Below are positions 23,918 to 33,245 of a DNA stretch of 55,772 nucleotides, piece after piece. The position numbers and the translations under genes are program-made. The DNA lies in assembly GCF_003514505.1 (NCBI RefSeq), contig NZ_DOPX01000007.1, positions 1-55,772 on the forward strand. Reading direction: 5' to 3'. Position 1 is the first letter of the stretch. Each line of letters starts with the position of its first letter. The DNA comes from Proteiniclasticum sp. (lineage in GTDB: Bacteria; Bacillota; Clostridia; Clostridiales; Clostridiaceae). The notes under the pieces were generated by a model. That model saw nothing but the letters and a program-made list of their open reading frames with translations, did no database searches and was not told where the DNA came from.

Positions 23918-25885
23918 ATGAAAAAATACTACGAGTATCGAAAAAGCGACTATATTTACAACCTGCTGATTATCCTTTCCATTGTTCTTCTTTATGTGGC
24001 AGGACAGTGGCTTTTTGCCACGGGATTGCTCGTCGCATTTGCCATCGTGGTGTTTTATTTCAATAGCTTGTACACCTACAAGAAAAAGCGATGGGAGAGA
24101 TTTGTTGTAAATATTCTCACGAAAATGTCCAATACGGTGATAGCAGCTCTGGAAAAGAGCAGCATTCCCATTGTTCTTGTCAGAGAGAATGGGGAGATCA
24201 TCTGGTACAACAAAGAGACCCTGGAGCTTTTTAAAGAGAAACACCATAATTTTCGTCTGGAAGAAATCACAGCTGACTATAAAAGTGACATATTAGGCGT
24301 TTCTGAAAGTAAGGAGCTGGAAATTAAGATCCATGAAAAAAACTATCAGGTTCTTGTGATTCCAGTAAAACACCAGGAAAAAGAATTTGAAGAGAACCTT
24401 CGAATTGTAGTGTTCCATGATATTTCCATGGTTAAAGAGGCAGAGGCGAAGATCACATCCGTTCTATCCATCGAAGTGGATAATTACAGTGATCTTTTGA
24501 ATAGTGTGGACTCAGAAAAGAAGCCGTTTCTTCTGGCAGAGATTGAGAACTATATCTACTCCTATGGCCATGAGCTGAAAGCCATGGTTCGGAAATATGA
24601 AAGCAATAAATTTATGATGGTGGTGCCTGAGTATTACATTCACGAACAGATTCGAAAAAAATTCCCAGTGCTGGACCATATCAAGAACATTCATCAGGGG
24701 AACTCCATAGAACCCACATTGAGTATAGGCATTGGAAAAGGCGGGAAAAATCCGGAAGAGAATCAGAGCCTTTCCAAAGCGGCGAAAGAACTTGCTCTTG
24801 GTAGAGGGGGAGATCAGGTGGTCATAAAGACCCCCACAAATTTATCCTTCTATGGCGGCTCCTCCAAAGAGATCGAGAAGAAGTCCAGAGTCAGATCGAG
24901 AGTGGTGGCCCATGCTCTGGAGGAGATTATAAAAGACAGCCATCGGGTGTATATCATGGGGCATAAAAATCCGGATATGGACTGTTTTGGTTCTGCGGTG
25001 GGCATTAAAGTCATCGCCAGAGGACTGGGGAAGAAAGCGGTTATCATCAATGAAGAGCCCTATCTCAATATCCGTCCAATATATGACAAGTTCATTGAAC
25101 TTAGTGAGTACAAAGAAGATATCATATCCCTGGAAAGAGCTAAGGCGAAAATCAAAAAAGAAGACACTCTCATCATCGTAGACGTCCATGCTAGAAATCA
25201 TGTGCTGAATAATGACATCATCAGCATGTTTGATAAAGTGGTCATCATTGATCACCACAGACGAACGCCAGATCAGATTACAGGGGCAGTGCTGTCATTT
25301 ATTGAGACCTATGCATCTTCGACGTCAGAACTTGTGACAGAGCTCATCCAATATATTTTCGACAAACCGGAAATGTCAGTACTGGAGGCAGAAGCTTTGT
25401 TTGCGGGGATTCGTGTGGATACCAAGAGCTTTAATTTCAAGACCGGTGTACGTACTTTTGAAGCAGCTTCCTTCCTGAAAAGACAAGGAGCAAGAACACA
25501 AGAAGTGCGAGAGATGTTTGCGCAGGACCTTGAAAGCTATAATAGAAGAGCAGAGATCATTCGAAATGCGGTGATCATTGACAAGATGGCCATAGCCACT
25601 GTTGATGACTCTGAGGATCCTGTGCTTTCCGCTCAGGCTGCAGATGAACTGGCTAATTTTAAAGACATTCACGCGGCATTTGTTTTAACTCGTCAGGATA
25701 ATGATATAATAATTAATGGACGGTCTCTCAAAGAGCTGAATGTCCAGCTGATCCTTGAAGAACTTGGCGGAGGTGGTCATATGACCATGGCAGGAGCTAA
25801 AATCAAGGACTGCACTTTAGAAGAGGCATTTGAGATGCTCATGGAGGCCATCACAAAACATAGAAAAGAGGAGAGTAACATATGA
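23918..25885 (+). CDS. gdpP: Cyclic-di-AMP phosphodiesterase GdpP
   Basis: Membrane-anchored enzyme that hydrolyses c-di-AMP to pApA and thus controls turgor and cell-wall homeostasis. The 655-residue protein has two N-terminal membrane helices (about 12-50), a PAS domain, a degenerate GGDEF domain lacking the GGDEF motif (KFMMVVPE in its place), and the DHH-DHHA1 catalytic part. Metal ligands are visible as HKNPDMD (349-355) and DHHRRT (445-450), and the C-terminal GGGGHMTMAG is present. AAGGAG precedes the ATG. The stop overlaps the rplI start (ATGA). Confidence 0.95.
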   Translation: MKKYYEYRKSDYIYNLLIILSIVLLYVAGQWLFATGLLVAFAIVVFYFNSLYTYKKKRWERFVVNILTKMSNTVIAALEKSSIPIVLVRENGEIIWYNKETLELFKEKHHNFRLEEITADYKSDILGVSESKELEIKIHEKNYQVLVIPVKHQEKEFEENLRIVVFHDISMVKEAEAKITSVLSIEVDNYSDLLNSVDSEKKPFLLAEIENYIYSYGHELKAMVRKYESNKFMMVVPEYYIHEQIRKKFPVLDHIKNIHQGNSIEPTLSIGIGKGGKNPEENQSLSKAAKELALGRGGDQVVIKTPTNLSFYGGSSKEIEKKSRVRSRVVAHALEEIIKDSHRVYIMGHKNPDMDCFGSAVGIKVIARGLGKKAVIINEEPYLNIRPIYDKFIELSEYKEDIISLERAKAKIKKEDTLIIVDVHARNHVLNNDIISMFDKVVIIDHHRRTPDQITGAVLSFIETYASSTSELVTELIQYIFDKPEMSVLEAEALFAGIRVDTKSFNFKTGVRTFEAASFLKRQGARTQEVREMFAQDLESYNRRAEIIRNAVIIDKMAIATVDDSEDPVLSAQAADELANFKDIHAAFVLTRQDNDIIINGRSLKELNVQLILEELGGGGHMTMAGAKIKDCTLEEAFEMLMEAITKHRKEESNI

Positions 25886-26325
25886 AAATTATACTTTTAA
25901 AAGATGTTAAGAATATGGGGAAAAAAGGAGATGTTCTTGAAGCATCCGATGGATACGCCAGAAACTATCTGTTCCCAAGAAAGCTTGCCCAGGAAGCTAC
26001 CCAGGAAAATCTTCATATCGTCAATCTGAAAAAAGAAAATGAAAGACGTATCAAGCTAGAAGAAACAGAAGCGGCACAAAAGCTAGCAGATTTATTAAGA
26101 AATAAAGACCTCATCATCAAGACAAAGGTTGGCGAAAACGGCAGACTTTTTGGTGCCATTACGAATAAGGATGTTGCCGAACTGATCAATAAAACCTTCA
26201 ATACTGATTTTGACAAGAAAAAAGTACTGGTCAGCACCATTAAACTCGTAGGCAGCTACGATGTGGAAGTGAAGATCTATCCTGAGATCAGTACGAAACT
26301 GAAGGTTACTGTGCAAGAGGGCTAA
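25882..26325 (+). CDS. rplI: 50S ribosomal protein L9
   Basis: Large-subunit protein, 147 residues, with the N-terminal domain signature GKKGDVLEASDGYARNYLFPRKLA and the long connecting helix, then a C-terminal domain (GSYDVEVKIYPEISTKLKVTV). The start overlaps the gdpP stop by four bases, so translation is coupled. It precedes lonC, an insertion into the common rplI-dnaB neighbourhood. Confidence 0.97.
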   Translation: MKIILLKDVKNMGKKGDVLEASDGYARNYLFPRKLAQEATQENLHIVNLKKENERRIKLEETEAAQKLADLLRNKDLIIKTKVGENGRLFGAITNKDVAELINKTFNTDFDKKKVLVSTIKLVGSYDVEVKIYPEISTKLKVTVQEG

Positions 26326-26337
26326 AGGAGCAAAAAT

Positions 26338-28218
26338 TTGAGTAAATCATTCAATAGATCTTTTTACGAGGACAGCGATATTCAAGCGGAAATTAATGTT
26401 CAGCTGGATATACTGGAGAATGTTCTCGATAAGGGAGCCATTAAAACAAGAATCAATAAATTCAGGCTGAAGAAGCACATGGAAGGAGATACCCTTCAAA
26501 GAGCCTATGCAGTCAATATGATAGCATCCGATGGGATGTCCAAGCTTGTGATGCCTGATGAAGACAATCTGACAGACATGGTGGATGACACCAATAAATG
26601 GATATCTGAAATCATCGCAAGAAACTATATCCAGAGAAAAGTGGAAGAAGAAGTAGAAAAAGAGCTCATGGACAAACAGGATAAGTACATCGATGAAATG
26701 AGACTCCATGTGCTTCGTAAGAAAAAAGGTCCTGAAAATGCCAAAACCACGAAGAAGTATGAAGATCTGGTGGCTCTTGATGAGAAACATCTGGCAAAGA
26801 ATCTTCAATCCCTTCTAAGACCAGAATCATTTGAGGAGATTATTGGACAGGAAAGGGCCATTAAGTCTCTTCTTTCAAAAATCGCATCTCCTTATCCGCA
26901 GCATATCATTCTGTATGGACCTCCTGGGGTAGGAAAGACCACAGCAGCAAGAATCGCACTGAATGAGGCGAAGAAGCTCAGTTTCACGCCTTATGAGGCA
27001 GATGCGAAATTTGTGGAAGTAGATGGTACAACCCTGCGCTGGGATCCCCGTGAAATCACCAATCCTCTTCTAGGATCCGTTCATGACCCTATTTATCAGG
27101 GAAGCAAGAGAGATCTGGCTGAAGGTGGGATACCGGAGCCTAAGCTGGGGCTGGTTACAGAAGCTCATGGTGGAGTGCTTTTTATCGATGAGATTGGCGA
27201 GCTGGATGAGATTTTACAGAACAAGCTGTTAAAAGTCCTTGAAGATAAGAGAGTGGAGTTCTCATCTGCGTATTATGACCCGGATGATGAAGGGACCCCA
27301 CAATACGTCAAATACCTCTTTGACAATGGAGCACCAGCGGATTTTGTGCTCATTGGTGCAACCACCAGAGAGCCCCAGGAAATCAATCCTGCACTCAGAT
27401 CCCGCTGTACCGAAGTATTTTTTGAGCCTCTGACATCGAAGAACATCCAGAGAATCGTTCAGGATGCAGCAAATAAACTGCAGATTGATATGGAAGAAGG
27501 TGTTGCGGAGATGATCTCCAACTACACCATTGAAGGCAGAAAAGCCATCAATCTCTTGGCAGATGCCTATGGAGCCATTCTTTATGAAGGAAGAATCGAA
27601 GATGGAAAAAGGATTCTTGTTACAGTAAAAGACATCGAAGAAGTGATCCAGATATCAAGGATCACCCCTTACGAAGTGCATAATCTGGAACATGAGACAG
27701 AAGTTGGCCATATCTATGGTCTCGCTGTATCCGGATTTGTAGGCTCTACGTTAGAAATTGAAACCATGGTCTACCCTGCGAAAGAAAAAGGCAAAGGGAT
27801 TGTCAGGTTCAATGATACTGCAGGCAGTATGGCAAAGGATTCCGTCTTCAATGCAGCCTCTGTCATCCGAAAAATCACTGGGCTTGATATGAGTGATTAT
27901 GATATTCATGTCAATGTCATTGGAGGAGCCAAGATCGATGGTCCATCTGCCGGTGCGGCCATCACTGTATGCATCATTTCTGCCCTTCAGAATAAGCCCA
28001 TAAGACAAGATATGGCGGTCACTGGAGAAATATCCATCCGTGGCAAAATAAAGCCCGTGGGTGGCATATTTGAGAAAGTCTATGGGGCAAGAAGAAAAGG
28101 AATCAAACATGTGGTGGTGCCTTATGACAACCGTCAAGATATTTCCAGTTCCATGGAGGATATCAAAGTCACACCCGTAAAAGACATTGAAGAACTTCTG
28201 AAGTTAATTTTGGTATAA
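26338..28218 (+). CDS. lonC: Lon-family ATP-dependent protease LonC
   Basis: Lon-type AAA+ protease of the LonC group (TIGR02903-like), found mainly in endospore-forming lineages. It has 626 residues, starting at TTG with AGGAG upstream. The N-terminus (1-150) is a helical, charged region instead of the classical LonA substrate domain. Walker A GPPGVGKT is at 194-201, with Walker B GVLFIDEIGEL. The catalytic dyad is Ser537 in DGPSAGAA and Lys580 in FEKVYGA, 43 residues apart as in LonA. It lies between rplI (12 bp) and dnaB (13 bp). Substrates are unknown. Confidence 0.9.
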   Translation: MSKSFNRSFYEDSDIQAEINVQLDILENVLDKGAIKTRINKFRLKKHMEGDTLQRAYAVNMIASDGMSKLVMPDEDNLTDMVDDTNKWISEIIARNYIQRKVEEEVEKELMDKQDKYIDEMRLHVLRKKKGPENAKTTKKYEDLVALDEKHLAKNLQSLLRPESFEEIIGQERAIKSLLSKIASPYPQHIILYGPPGVGKTTAARIALNEAKKLSFTPYEADAKFVEVDGTTLRWDPREITNPLLGSVHDPIYQGSKRDLAEGGIPEPKLGLVTEAHGGVLFIDEIGELDEILQNKLLKVLEDKRVEFSSAYYDPDDEGTPQYVKYLFDNGAPADFVLIGATTREPQEINPALRSRCTEVFFEPLTSKNIQRIVQDAANKLQIDMEEGVAEMISNYTIEGRKAINLLADAYGAILYEGRIEDGKRILVTVKDIEEVIQISRITPYEVHNLEHETEVGHIYGLAVSGFVGSTLEIETMVYPAKEKGKGIVRFNDTAGSMAKDSVFNAASVIRKITGLDMSDYDIHVNVIGGAKIDGPSAGAAITVCIISALQNKPIRQDMAVTGEISIRGKIKPVGGIFEKVYGARRKGIKHVVVPYDNRQDISSSMEDIKVTPVKDIEELLKLILV

Positions 28219-28231
28219 GGAGAAGATGAGA

Positions 28232-29563
28232 ATGGAAAATAGACCGCTGAGAATCATGCCGAACAATCAGGAAGCAGAACAGTCTGTCATCGGCTCTATG
28301 ATTCTTGACAAGAATGCCATAGCTACGGTGTTAGAAAAGCTTCACGCTGATGATTTCCATCGTGACGGGCATAAGATTATTTTTCAGGCCATCTTGGATC
28401 TGTTCACCAAGGATACTCCCATCGACTTAGTCACCTTGGCGGACCATCTGAAATCCATCGATAAGCTGGAGTATGTGGGAGGCATTTCGTATCTCACGGA
28501 GATTGCCTCTTCTGTTCCCACCACCTTGAATCTGGTGTCTTATATCAATATTGTTTCTGATAAATCCATGCTGAGAAAACTGATCCGTGCTTCTACAGAA
28601 ATTATGGACGACAGCTACACCAAACAGGATGAAGTGAATGTGGTGGTGGAAGAAGCGGAAAAAAGAATCTTCAATATTGCAGAAAAGAGAAATTCTGGTG
28701 GGTTTGAAGCCATCAGTACCATCCTTGAACGTGGCTTTGTGGAGATTGAAAGAGTCTACAACAATAAAGGAACCACCACCGGTGTTTCAACTCCCTTTCC
28801 AGAGCTGGACAGAATGACATCAGGGTTCCAGAAAGGGGACATGGTGCTGATTGCGGCAAGACCTTCCATGGGAAAAACCACTTTCGCCCTGAACCTGGCG
28901 GAGCATGCTGCTTTAAGGGAAGGAAAATCCATTGCTATATTTTCTTTGGAAATGGGTATGGACCAGCTGGCGTATAAGTTCCTTTGTTCTGAGGCCAATG
29001 TGGAGCTGACGAAGCTCCGTAATGGAGATCTCGATGACAGAGACTGGGAGAACATCGCAAGAGCCTCAGGGCCGCTTTCCCAGGCAAAAATCTATATTGA
29101 TGACACAGCTGGTATCTCTGTGACTGAAATGCGCTCCAAATGCAGAAGACTGAAACTGGAGCATGGAATAGATCTGATTCTCATTGACTACCTACAGCTG
29201 ATGAGTGGTAAAGGGGAAAGCAGACAGCAGGAAGTTTCAGAAATATCAAGATCCATCAAAGCTTTGGCAAAGGAGATGCAGTGTCCTGTCATTGCTCTTT
29301 CCCAGCTATCTAGAGCACCTGAACAAAGAGCGGATCATAGACCCATGCTGTCTGACCTTAGAGAATCCGGTTCCATTGAGCAGGATGCTGACCTTGTGAT
29401 GTTCCTTTATCGTGATGAGTACTACAATCAGGATACGGAAGACAAGAATATTGCAGAATGCATTATTGCGAAGCAAAGAAATGGCCCGGTAGGAACCATC
29501 AAAATGGCGTGGCTTGGCCAGTACTCGAAGTTTGCACGGCTGGATATGGTTCATCAGAATTGA
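28232..29563 (+). CDS. dnaB: Replicative DNA helicase
   Basis: Hexameric RecA-fold helicase that unwinds the fork (named DnaC in Bacillus). The start at ATG 28232 lies nine bases after AAGGAG; an in-frame ATG six bases earlier is only three bases from it. The resulting protein has 443 residues with the N-terminal domain (NNQEAEQSVIGSMILDKNA), Walker A ARPSMGKTT, Walker B LILIDYLQLM, and C-terminal RecA motifs (QLSRAPEQRADHRPMLSDLR). It is followed by a terminator. Confidence 0.97.
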   Translation: MENRPLRIMPNNQEAEQSVIGSMILDKNAIATVLEKLHADDFHRDGHKIIFQAILDLFTKDTPIDLVTLADHLKSIDKLEYVGGISYLTEIASSVPTTLNLVSYINIVSDKSMLRKLIRASTEIMDDSYTKQDEVNVVVEEAEKRIFNIAEKRNSGGFEAISTILERGFVEIERVYNNKGTTTGVSTPFPELDRMTSGFQKGDMVLIAARPSMGKTTFALNLAEHAALREGKSIAIFSLEMGMDQLAYKFLCSEANVELTKLRNGDLDDRDWENIARASGPLSQAKIYIDDTAGISVTEMRSKCRRLKLEHGIDLILIDYLQLMSGKGESRQQEVSEISRSIKALAKEMQCPVIALSQLSRAPEQRADHRPMLSDLRESGSIEQDADLVMFLYRDEYYNQDTEDKNIAECIIAKQRNGPVGTIKMAWLGQYSKFARLDMVHQN

Positions 29564-29580
29564 TATAAGAGAAAATGAGT

Positions 29581-29606
29581 AAGGCTTGATGATATCAGGC
29601 CTTTTT
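29581..29606 (+). terminator. Terminator of dnaB
   Basis: AAGGCTTGAT (29581-29590) pairs with ATCAGGCCTT (29594-29603) through one G-U pair and is followed by a T tract. It ends the yybS-dnaB operon. Confidence 0.8.
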
Positions 29607-29641
29607 CTTTTTGTATATTTTCTGTATAATGAAAGTAGAGG

Positions 29642-29664
29642 TTGGTGCAAGCGTGATGCACCAA
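29642..29664 (+). promoter_or_regulatory. Leader hairpin before the Nudix gene
   Basis: TTGGTGCA (29642-29649) and TGCACCAA (29657-29664) form an 8-bp stem with a 7-base loop. A TATAAT at 29625-29630 would place it at the very 5' end of the transcript. No T run follows. It may stabilise the message. Confidence 0.45.
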
Positions 29665-29690
29665 AATGTGAAATCCAGTGGAGGTTTAAT

Positions 29691-30125
29691 TTGGGCATTC
29701 AATTCGGTCAGGAAAGAGAAAAGTCTTATGGTGCTGTGATTATTAACGAAAAGAAGGAGTTTCTTCTGATCAGACATAGAAACGGTGGACATTGGGATTT
29801 TCCAAAAGGGCACAAAGAAGAAGGGGAATCCAGCAAGGAAACTGCGATGAGAGAAGTATTTGAGGAGACAGGCCTTCGGGTTCGGCTTATTGAGGGATTC
29901 AAAGAGAAGTCCAAGTATTCTCCGAAGCCTGGTGTGGAAAAAACTGTGACATTCTATTTGGGCTTTTCCATGGGGGAAGTTAAGATTCAGGAAGAAGAAA
30001 TTCTCGCCTATGAGTATCTTTCCTATGATGAGGCAAAAGTAAAAATAACATTTAAAGAAAGCAAAAGCATCCTTGCATCTGCGAAGCAGTTCATGGATAC
30101 CTATCTTCAGTCCAATGAGGACTGA
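29691..30125 (+). CDS. Nudix hydrolase
   Basis: A 144-residue Nudix protein starting at TTG 29691, six bases after GTGGAGG; upstream in-frame codons overlap the leader hairpin and promoter. The complete Nudix box GHKEEGESSKETAMREVFEETGL is present with all metal-binding glutamates. The sequence resembles bis(5'-nucleosyl)-tetraphosphatases (SYGAVIINEKKEFLLIRHRNGGHWDFPKG), so it probably cleaves dinucleoside polyphosphates or similar nucleotides. Stands alone between dnaB and the divergent-end gene pgsA. Confidence 0.88.
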   Translation: MGIQFGQEREKSYGAVIINEKKEFLLIRHRNGGHWDFPKGHKEEGESSKETAMREVFEETGLRVRLIEGFKEKSKYSPKPGVEKTVTFYLGFSMGEVKIQEEEILAYEYLSYDEAKVKITFKESKSILASAKQFMDTYLQSNED

Positions 30126-30150
30126 GTCAATTAGATAATGGCAAATGAAA

Positions 30151-30174
30151 AAGAGCTGCAGTACTGCGGCTCTT
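30151..30174 (-). terminator. Terminator of the CDP-alcohol phosphatidyltransferase gene
   Basis: AAGAGCTGC and GCGGCTCTT form a stem with one G-U pair. On the minus strand it is followed by TTTTTC, so it chiefly serves the minus-strand gene. It could partly stop the Nudix transcript too. Confidence 0.7.
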
Positions 30175-30179
30175 CTGCT

Positions 30180-30731
30180 TTATGCTTCATTTTTCTGTTT
30201 TTTCTTTTCTAAAGTGGTTCTGATGTAGCTGAATCCTGCGATAAACCCAAGTATTGCAGAGAAGAAGAGAAATGCGATTCCGAGGGTTTTCTGGAACAGC
30301 AGGGTCAGAATTCCGATATAGAAGGAAAAAGTAACAAATTTGCCAAGCTTGTTGGCTGGGTTGATGATCCCCATCTTATAGACAATGATGCCTCCAAGAA
30401 TCATGAGAGTCTCTCGAATACCCACGAGAATCAGGATGGCATAGGGAATCACATCGGTGATGGTATAGGAGACAATGGCTGTCAGAAGCATCAGCTTATC
30501 GGCCAAGGGGTCCATGACGGTACCAAAAGGAGTCACCAGATTGTTCTTTCTTGCCAGATATCCATCCAGGAAATCTGAAATCCCCGCCACGAAGAAAATA
30601 ACGACAGAATAGAGAAGATTCTCTTCTGGGTTTTTAAAATACACATAGATAAATATGGGAATCAGTAAAACTCTAAAGGACGTGATGAGATTCGGCAGGT
30701 TAAAATTCGATGCTGTCTTTTCTTTTTCCAT
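30180..30731 (-). CDS. pgsA: CDP-diacylglycerol-glycerol-3-phosphate 3-phosphatidyltransferase-like
   Basis: Membrane enzyme of the CDP-alcohol phosphatidyltransferase family, 183 residues with four or five hydrophobic segments. The catalytic motif D-x2-D-G-x2-A-R-x8-G-x3-D-x3-D is complete, with Asp53, Asp56, Arg61, Gly70, Asp74 and Asp78. Substrate cannot be fixed from the motif; phosphatidylglycerol phosphate synthase is the most likely role from length and similarity. It is monocistronic, divergent from purA. Confidence 0.85.
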   Translation of the reverse strand: MEKEKTASNFNLPNLITSFRVLLIPIFIYVYFKNPEENLLYSVVIFFVAGISDFLDGYLARKNNLVTPFGTVMDPLADKLMLLTAIVSYTITDVIPYAILILVGIRETLMILGGIIVYKMGIINPANKLGKFVTFSFYIGILTLLFQKTLGIAFLFFSAILGFIAGFSYIRTTLEKKKQKNEA

Positions 30732-30959
30732 GAATGATCACACCTTTTCTTTCGCTCTAAGTCTGGAACATCGATGGTCTTCGTACTTCTATTATACCGA
30801 ATCTCTGAGTTTTTGTCCTGATTCTCAAGGAAAAAGTGAAGGCAAGGGGGGAGTGTGAAACAGTTCCCTGCTGATTCAGCTGTACATTCTCGATTTAAAC
30901 GGACGATATTATTCGTGTCTAAGTTATCGTTCCGATAATATCATATGATAAATAAAAAA

Positions 30960-30988
30960 TTGATGTGATTGTCCGTTTCTGTTAAGAT
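30960..30988 (+). promoter_or_regulatory. Promoter of purA with upstream inverted repeats
   Basis: TTGATG (30960-30965) and TAAGAT (30983-30988) are 17 bases apart, 34 bases before the purA start. Upstream, around 30901-30948, imperfect inverted repeats (CGGACGAT with ATCGTTCCG, and GATATTAT with ATAATATC) look like an operator for a purine regulator, but no exact PurR box is visible. Confidence 0.6.
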
Positions 30989-31021
30989 AGTACTGGCAAT
31001 TTGATTTGGAGGGAAAAAATC

Positions 31022-32308
31022 ATGTCTACAGTAGTAATCGTTGGTGCTCAATGGGGTGACGAAGGAAAGGGGAAAATCACAGATTATCTGGCAGAAAGTG
31101 CTGAGGTTGTGGTTCGCTTTCAAGGAGGTAACAATGCGGGACATACCGTGGAAGTAGGAGAAAAGCAGTATAAGCTTCATCTCATTCCTTCCGGTATCAT
31201 CCATGGAAATAAGAAGAACATCATAGGCAATGGTGTTGCCTTTGATCCTGGGGCATTTTTCAAAGAAGTGGAGTATCTGGAAGCCCTGGGTGTTGAAATC
31301 ACACCTGAGACTCTTCAGGTGAGCGACAGAGCCACAGTGATCATGCCGTATCATCAGGTGCTGGATCAGCTGAAGGAAAAGGCTCGTGGAAAAAACGACA
31401 TCGGCACCACAGGAAAAGGGATAGGGCCAGCCTATACAGACAAAGTGGAGAGATCCGGTATCCGTGTCTGCGATCTGCTTCATGAGGATGTGCTCCGGGA
31501 AAAACTTCATCTGAATCTCCTGGAGAAAAACCGCTATATTGTGGAGATTCTTGGTGGAGAAGAACTGGATGAGGAGACTGTTTTCCAGCAGTACCTTGCC
31601 CTTGGAAACAGGGTACGGCCTTTTGTGCGGGATACGTCCGTTGTCCTTTATGAAGACATCAGAAAAGGTAAAAAGGTTCTTTTTGAAGGTGCTCAAGGGA
31701 TGCTTCTGGACATAGATTATGGAACCTATCCCTATGTGACATCATCCAATACCACAGCAGGTGGCGTGGCTTCCGGAACAGGTGTTGGTCCAAGGTTCAT
31801 TGAGAGAGCTGTAGGCGTCACCAAGGCTTATACCACAAGAGTAGGAAAAGGACCATTTCCAACGGAGCTGGAAAATGAGGTTGGAGAATGGATTCGTGAA
31901 AAAGGTCATGAATATGGCACCACCACCGGCAGAAGCAGAAGATGCGGCTGGCTGGATCTTGTCATTGTGAAGACTTCCATCCGCGTTTCTGGATTGACCT
32001 CTCTTGTACTGACGAAGATTGATACTTTGGCAGGTCTTGAGAAGGTGAAGATTTGTGTCGGATATAAGCTGAAGGATCAGGTGATTGATTACTTCCCTGC
32101 AAGTTTAAAGGATCTGGCGGAATGCGAGCCAGTATATGAAGAGTTTGACGGCTGGGATGACAGTGTGGCAGAGGCGAAAACCTATGAAGAGCTTCCATTG
32201 AATGCAAAGAAGTATATTGACAGAATCGAAGAGCTTCTTGAGATCAAGTGCTCTATCATCTCTGTAGGTCCAAGAAGAGATCAGACCTTCCAGAAAGACT
32301 CCCTATAA
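31022..32308 (+). CDS. purA: Adenylosuccinate synthetase
   Basis: Enzyme that converts IMP and aspartate to adenylosuccinate using GTP, the first step towards AMP. The start is ATG 31022, eight bases after GGAGGG, giving 428 residues. N-terminal catalytic motif VGAQWGDEGKGK has Asp13 and Lys16; NNAGHT contains the catalytic His. The C-terminal GGVASGTGVGP and TTTGRSRRCGWLD motifs complete the family pattern. It has its own promoter and a terminator. Confidence 0.97.
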   Translation: MSTVVIVGAQWGDEGKGKITDYLAESAEVVVRFQGGNNAGHTVEVGEKQYKLHLIPSGIIHGNKKNIIGNGVAFDPGAFFKEVEYLEALGVEITPETLQVSDRATVIMPYHQVLDQLKEKARGKNDIGTTGKGIGPAYTDKVERSGIRVCDLLHEDVLREKLHLNLLEKNRYIVEILGGEELDEETVFQQYLALGNRVRPFVRDTSVVLYEDIRKGKKVLFEGAQGMLLDIDYGTYPYVTSSNTTAGGVASGTGVGPRFIERAVGVTKAYTTRVGKGPFPTELENEVGEWIREKGHEYGTTTGRSRRCGWLDLVIVKTSIRVSGLTSLVLTKIDTLAGLEKVKICVGYKLKDQVIDYFPASLKDLAECEPVYEEFDGWDDSVAEAKTYEELPLNAKKYIDRIEELLEIKCSIISVGPRRDQTFQKDSL

Positions 32309-32310
32309 AA

Positions 32311-32342
32311 AAAGCCTGTGGAACGTGAATTCCACAGGCTTT
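32311..32342 (+). terminator. Terminator after purA
   Basis: AAAGCCTGTGGAA (32311-32323) and its complement (32330-32342) form a 13-bp perfect stem with a CGTGAA loop. The following T run is short (TTT). Confidence 0.78.
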
Positions 32343-32382
32343 CCTGTTATGATGGTAAAAAAGAGATGACGAGGTGTTGTGG

Positions 32383-33186
32383 GTGAAACGGGAAGATATC
32401 CTTATTGAAATGCTCTCAGGAGAAAAAAGAAGAGTACGGCTGCTGCTTCCAGAGCAGGTTAAAGCTGGAGAGAAAGTGCCAGTTCTCTATATGTTTGATG
32501 GACAGAATCTTTTTGAGAAGGAAGATGCCTTTGGCGGGGTAACCTGGGGTGTCCAGGAAGCTTTGAAGGCTCTTCTGGAGAGAAAGGACGCTGTTCCCAT
32601 GGCTGTTGTTGGTATAGACAATGCAAAAGATAAGCGACTGGATGAATATGGTCCATGGCCATTCACGGTCGAGAATCATTCATCGGCTGGGGAAGGGGAT
32701 ATCTTTGCGAAGGACTTCATAGAAAGAATCCTTCCGCTTCTGGAAAAAGAATATCCGCTGAAAACAGGAAGAGAATACCGTGCATTGGCGGGAAGTTCCA
32801 TGGGAGGACTCATGACTGCTTACATCGGCGCCAAATATCCTGAGATGTTTGGGACCCTGGGCGTATTTTCCTTAGCGTCCTGGGTTTCGGAAGAGCCCTT
32901 TTTAGAGATGCTGGAGACCGAAGGAGAGTTTCAGAATGCCCGTATCTTCCTTCAGGTAGGCACAGAAGAGGAAAGAGAAGCAGAAGGGAAAGTGGAGTAC
33001 GGACATTCCCAAACCTATATAGACAACAGTATGCGTTTTCTGAAGAAAGCACTGAAAAAAGGAGCATCCCTGGAAGACCTTGTGATTAAAATCGGAGCTG
33101 GAAAAACCCATAATGAAGGAGCTTGGGCCAGTTATATGGAAGAATTCATCCAGTATGTCCAGAAGCCTTATCTTCAGAAAGACTGA
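32383..33186 (+). CDS. Alpha/beta hydrolase, putative esterase
   Basis: Esterase D-like alpha/beta hydrolase (PF00756 type), 267 residues from GTG 32383, which sits six bases after GAGGTG. The nucleophile elbow G-S-S-M-G places Ser139 as nucleophile, after the oxyanion-region VPVLYMFDGQNLFEKEDAFGG. The catalytic His is probably in KTHNEGAW near the C-terminus. No signal peptide, so it is cytoplasmic. Relatives cleave acyl esters, including siderophore or carbohydrate esters; the substrate here is unknown. Single gene with a terminator behind it. Confidence 0.85.
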   Translation: MKREDILIEMLSGEKRRVRLLLPEQVKAGEKVPVLYMFDGQNLFEKEDAFGGVTWGVQEALKALLERKDAVPMAVVGIDNAKDKRLDEYGPWPFTVENHSSAGEGDIFAKDFIERILPLLEKEYPLKTGREYRALAGSSMGGLMTAYIGAKYPEMFGTLGVFSLASWVSEEPFLEMLETEGEFQNARIFLQVGTEEEREAEGKVEYGHSQTYIDNSMRFLKKALKKGASLEDLVIKIGAGKTHNEGAWASYMEEFIQYVQKPYLQKD

Positions 33187-33205
33187 TTAAATGACAGTGA
33201 ATAGG

Positions 33206-33245
33206 AAAGAGCAGGAAATCTGAAGGAGAGATTTCCTGCTCTTTT
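33206..33245. terminator. Bidirectional terminator between convergent genes
   Basis: A 16-bp perfect stem (33206-33221 with 33229-33244) encloses a 7-base loop. TTTTT follows on the plus strand. It separates the esterase gene from the convergent flavoprotein gene, whose stop codon is at its right edge. Confidence 0.9.
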
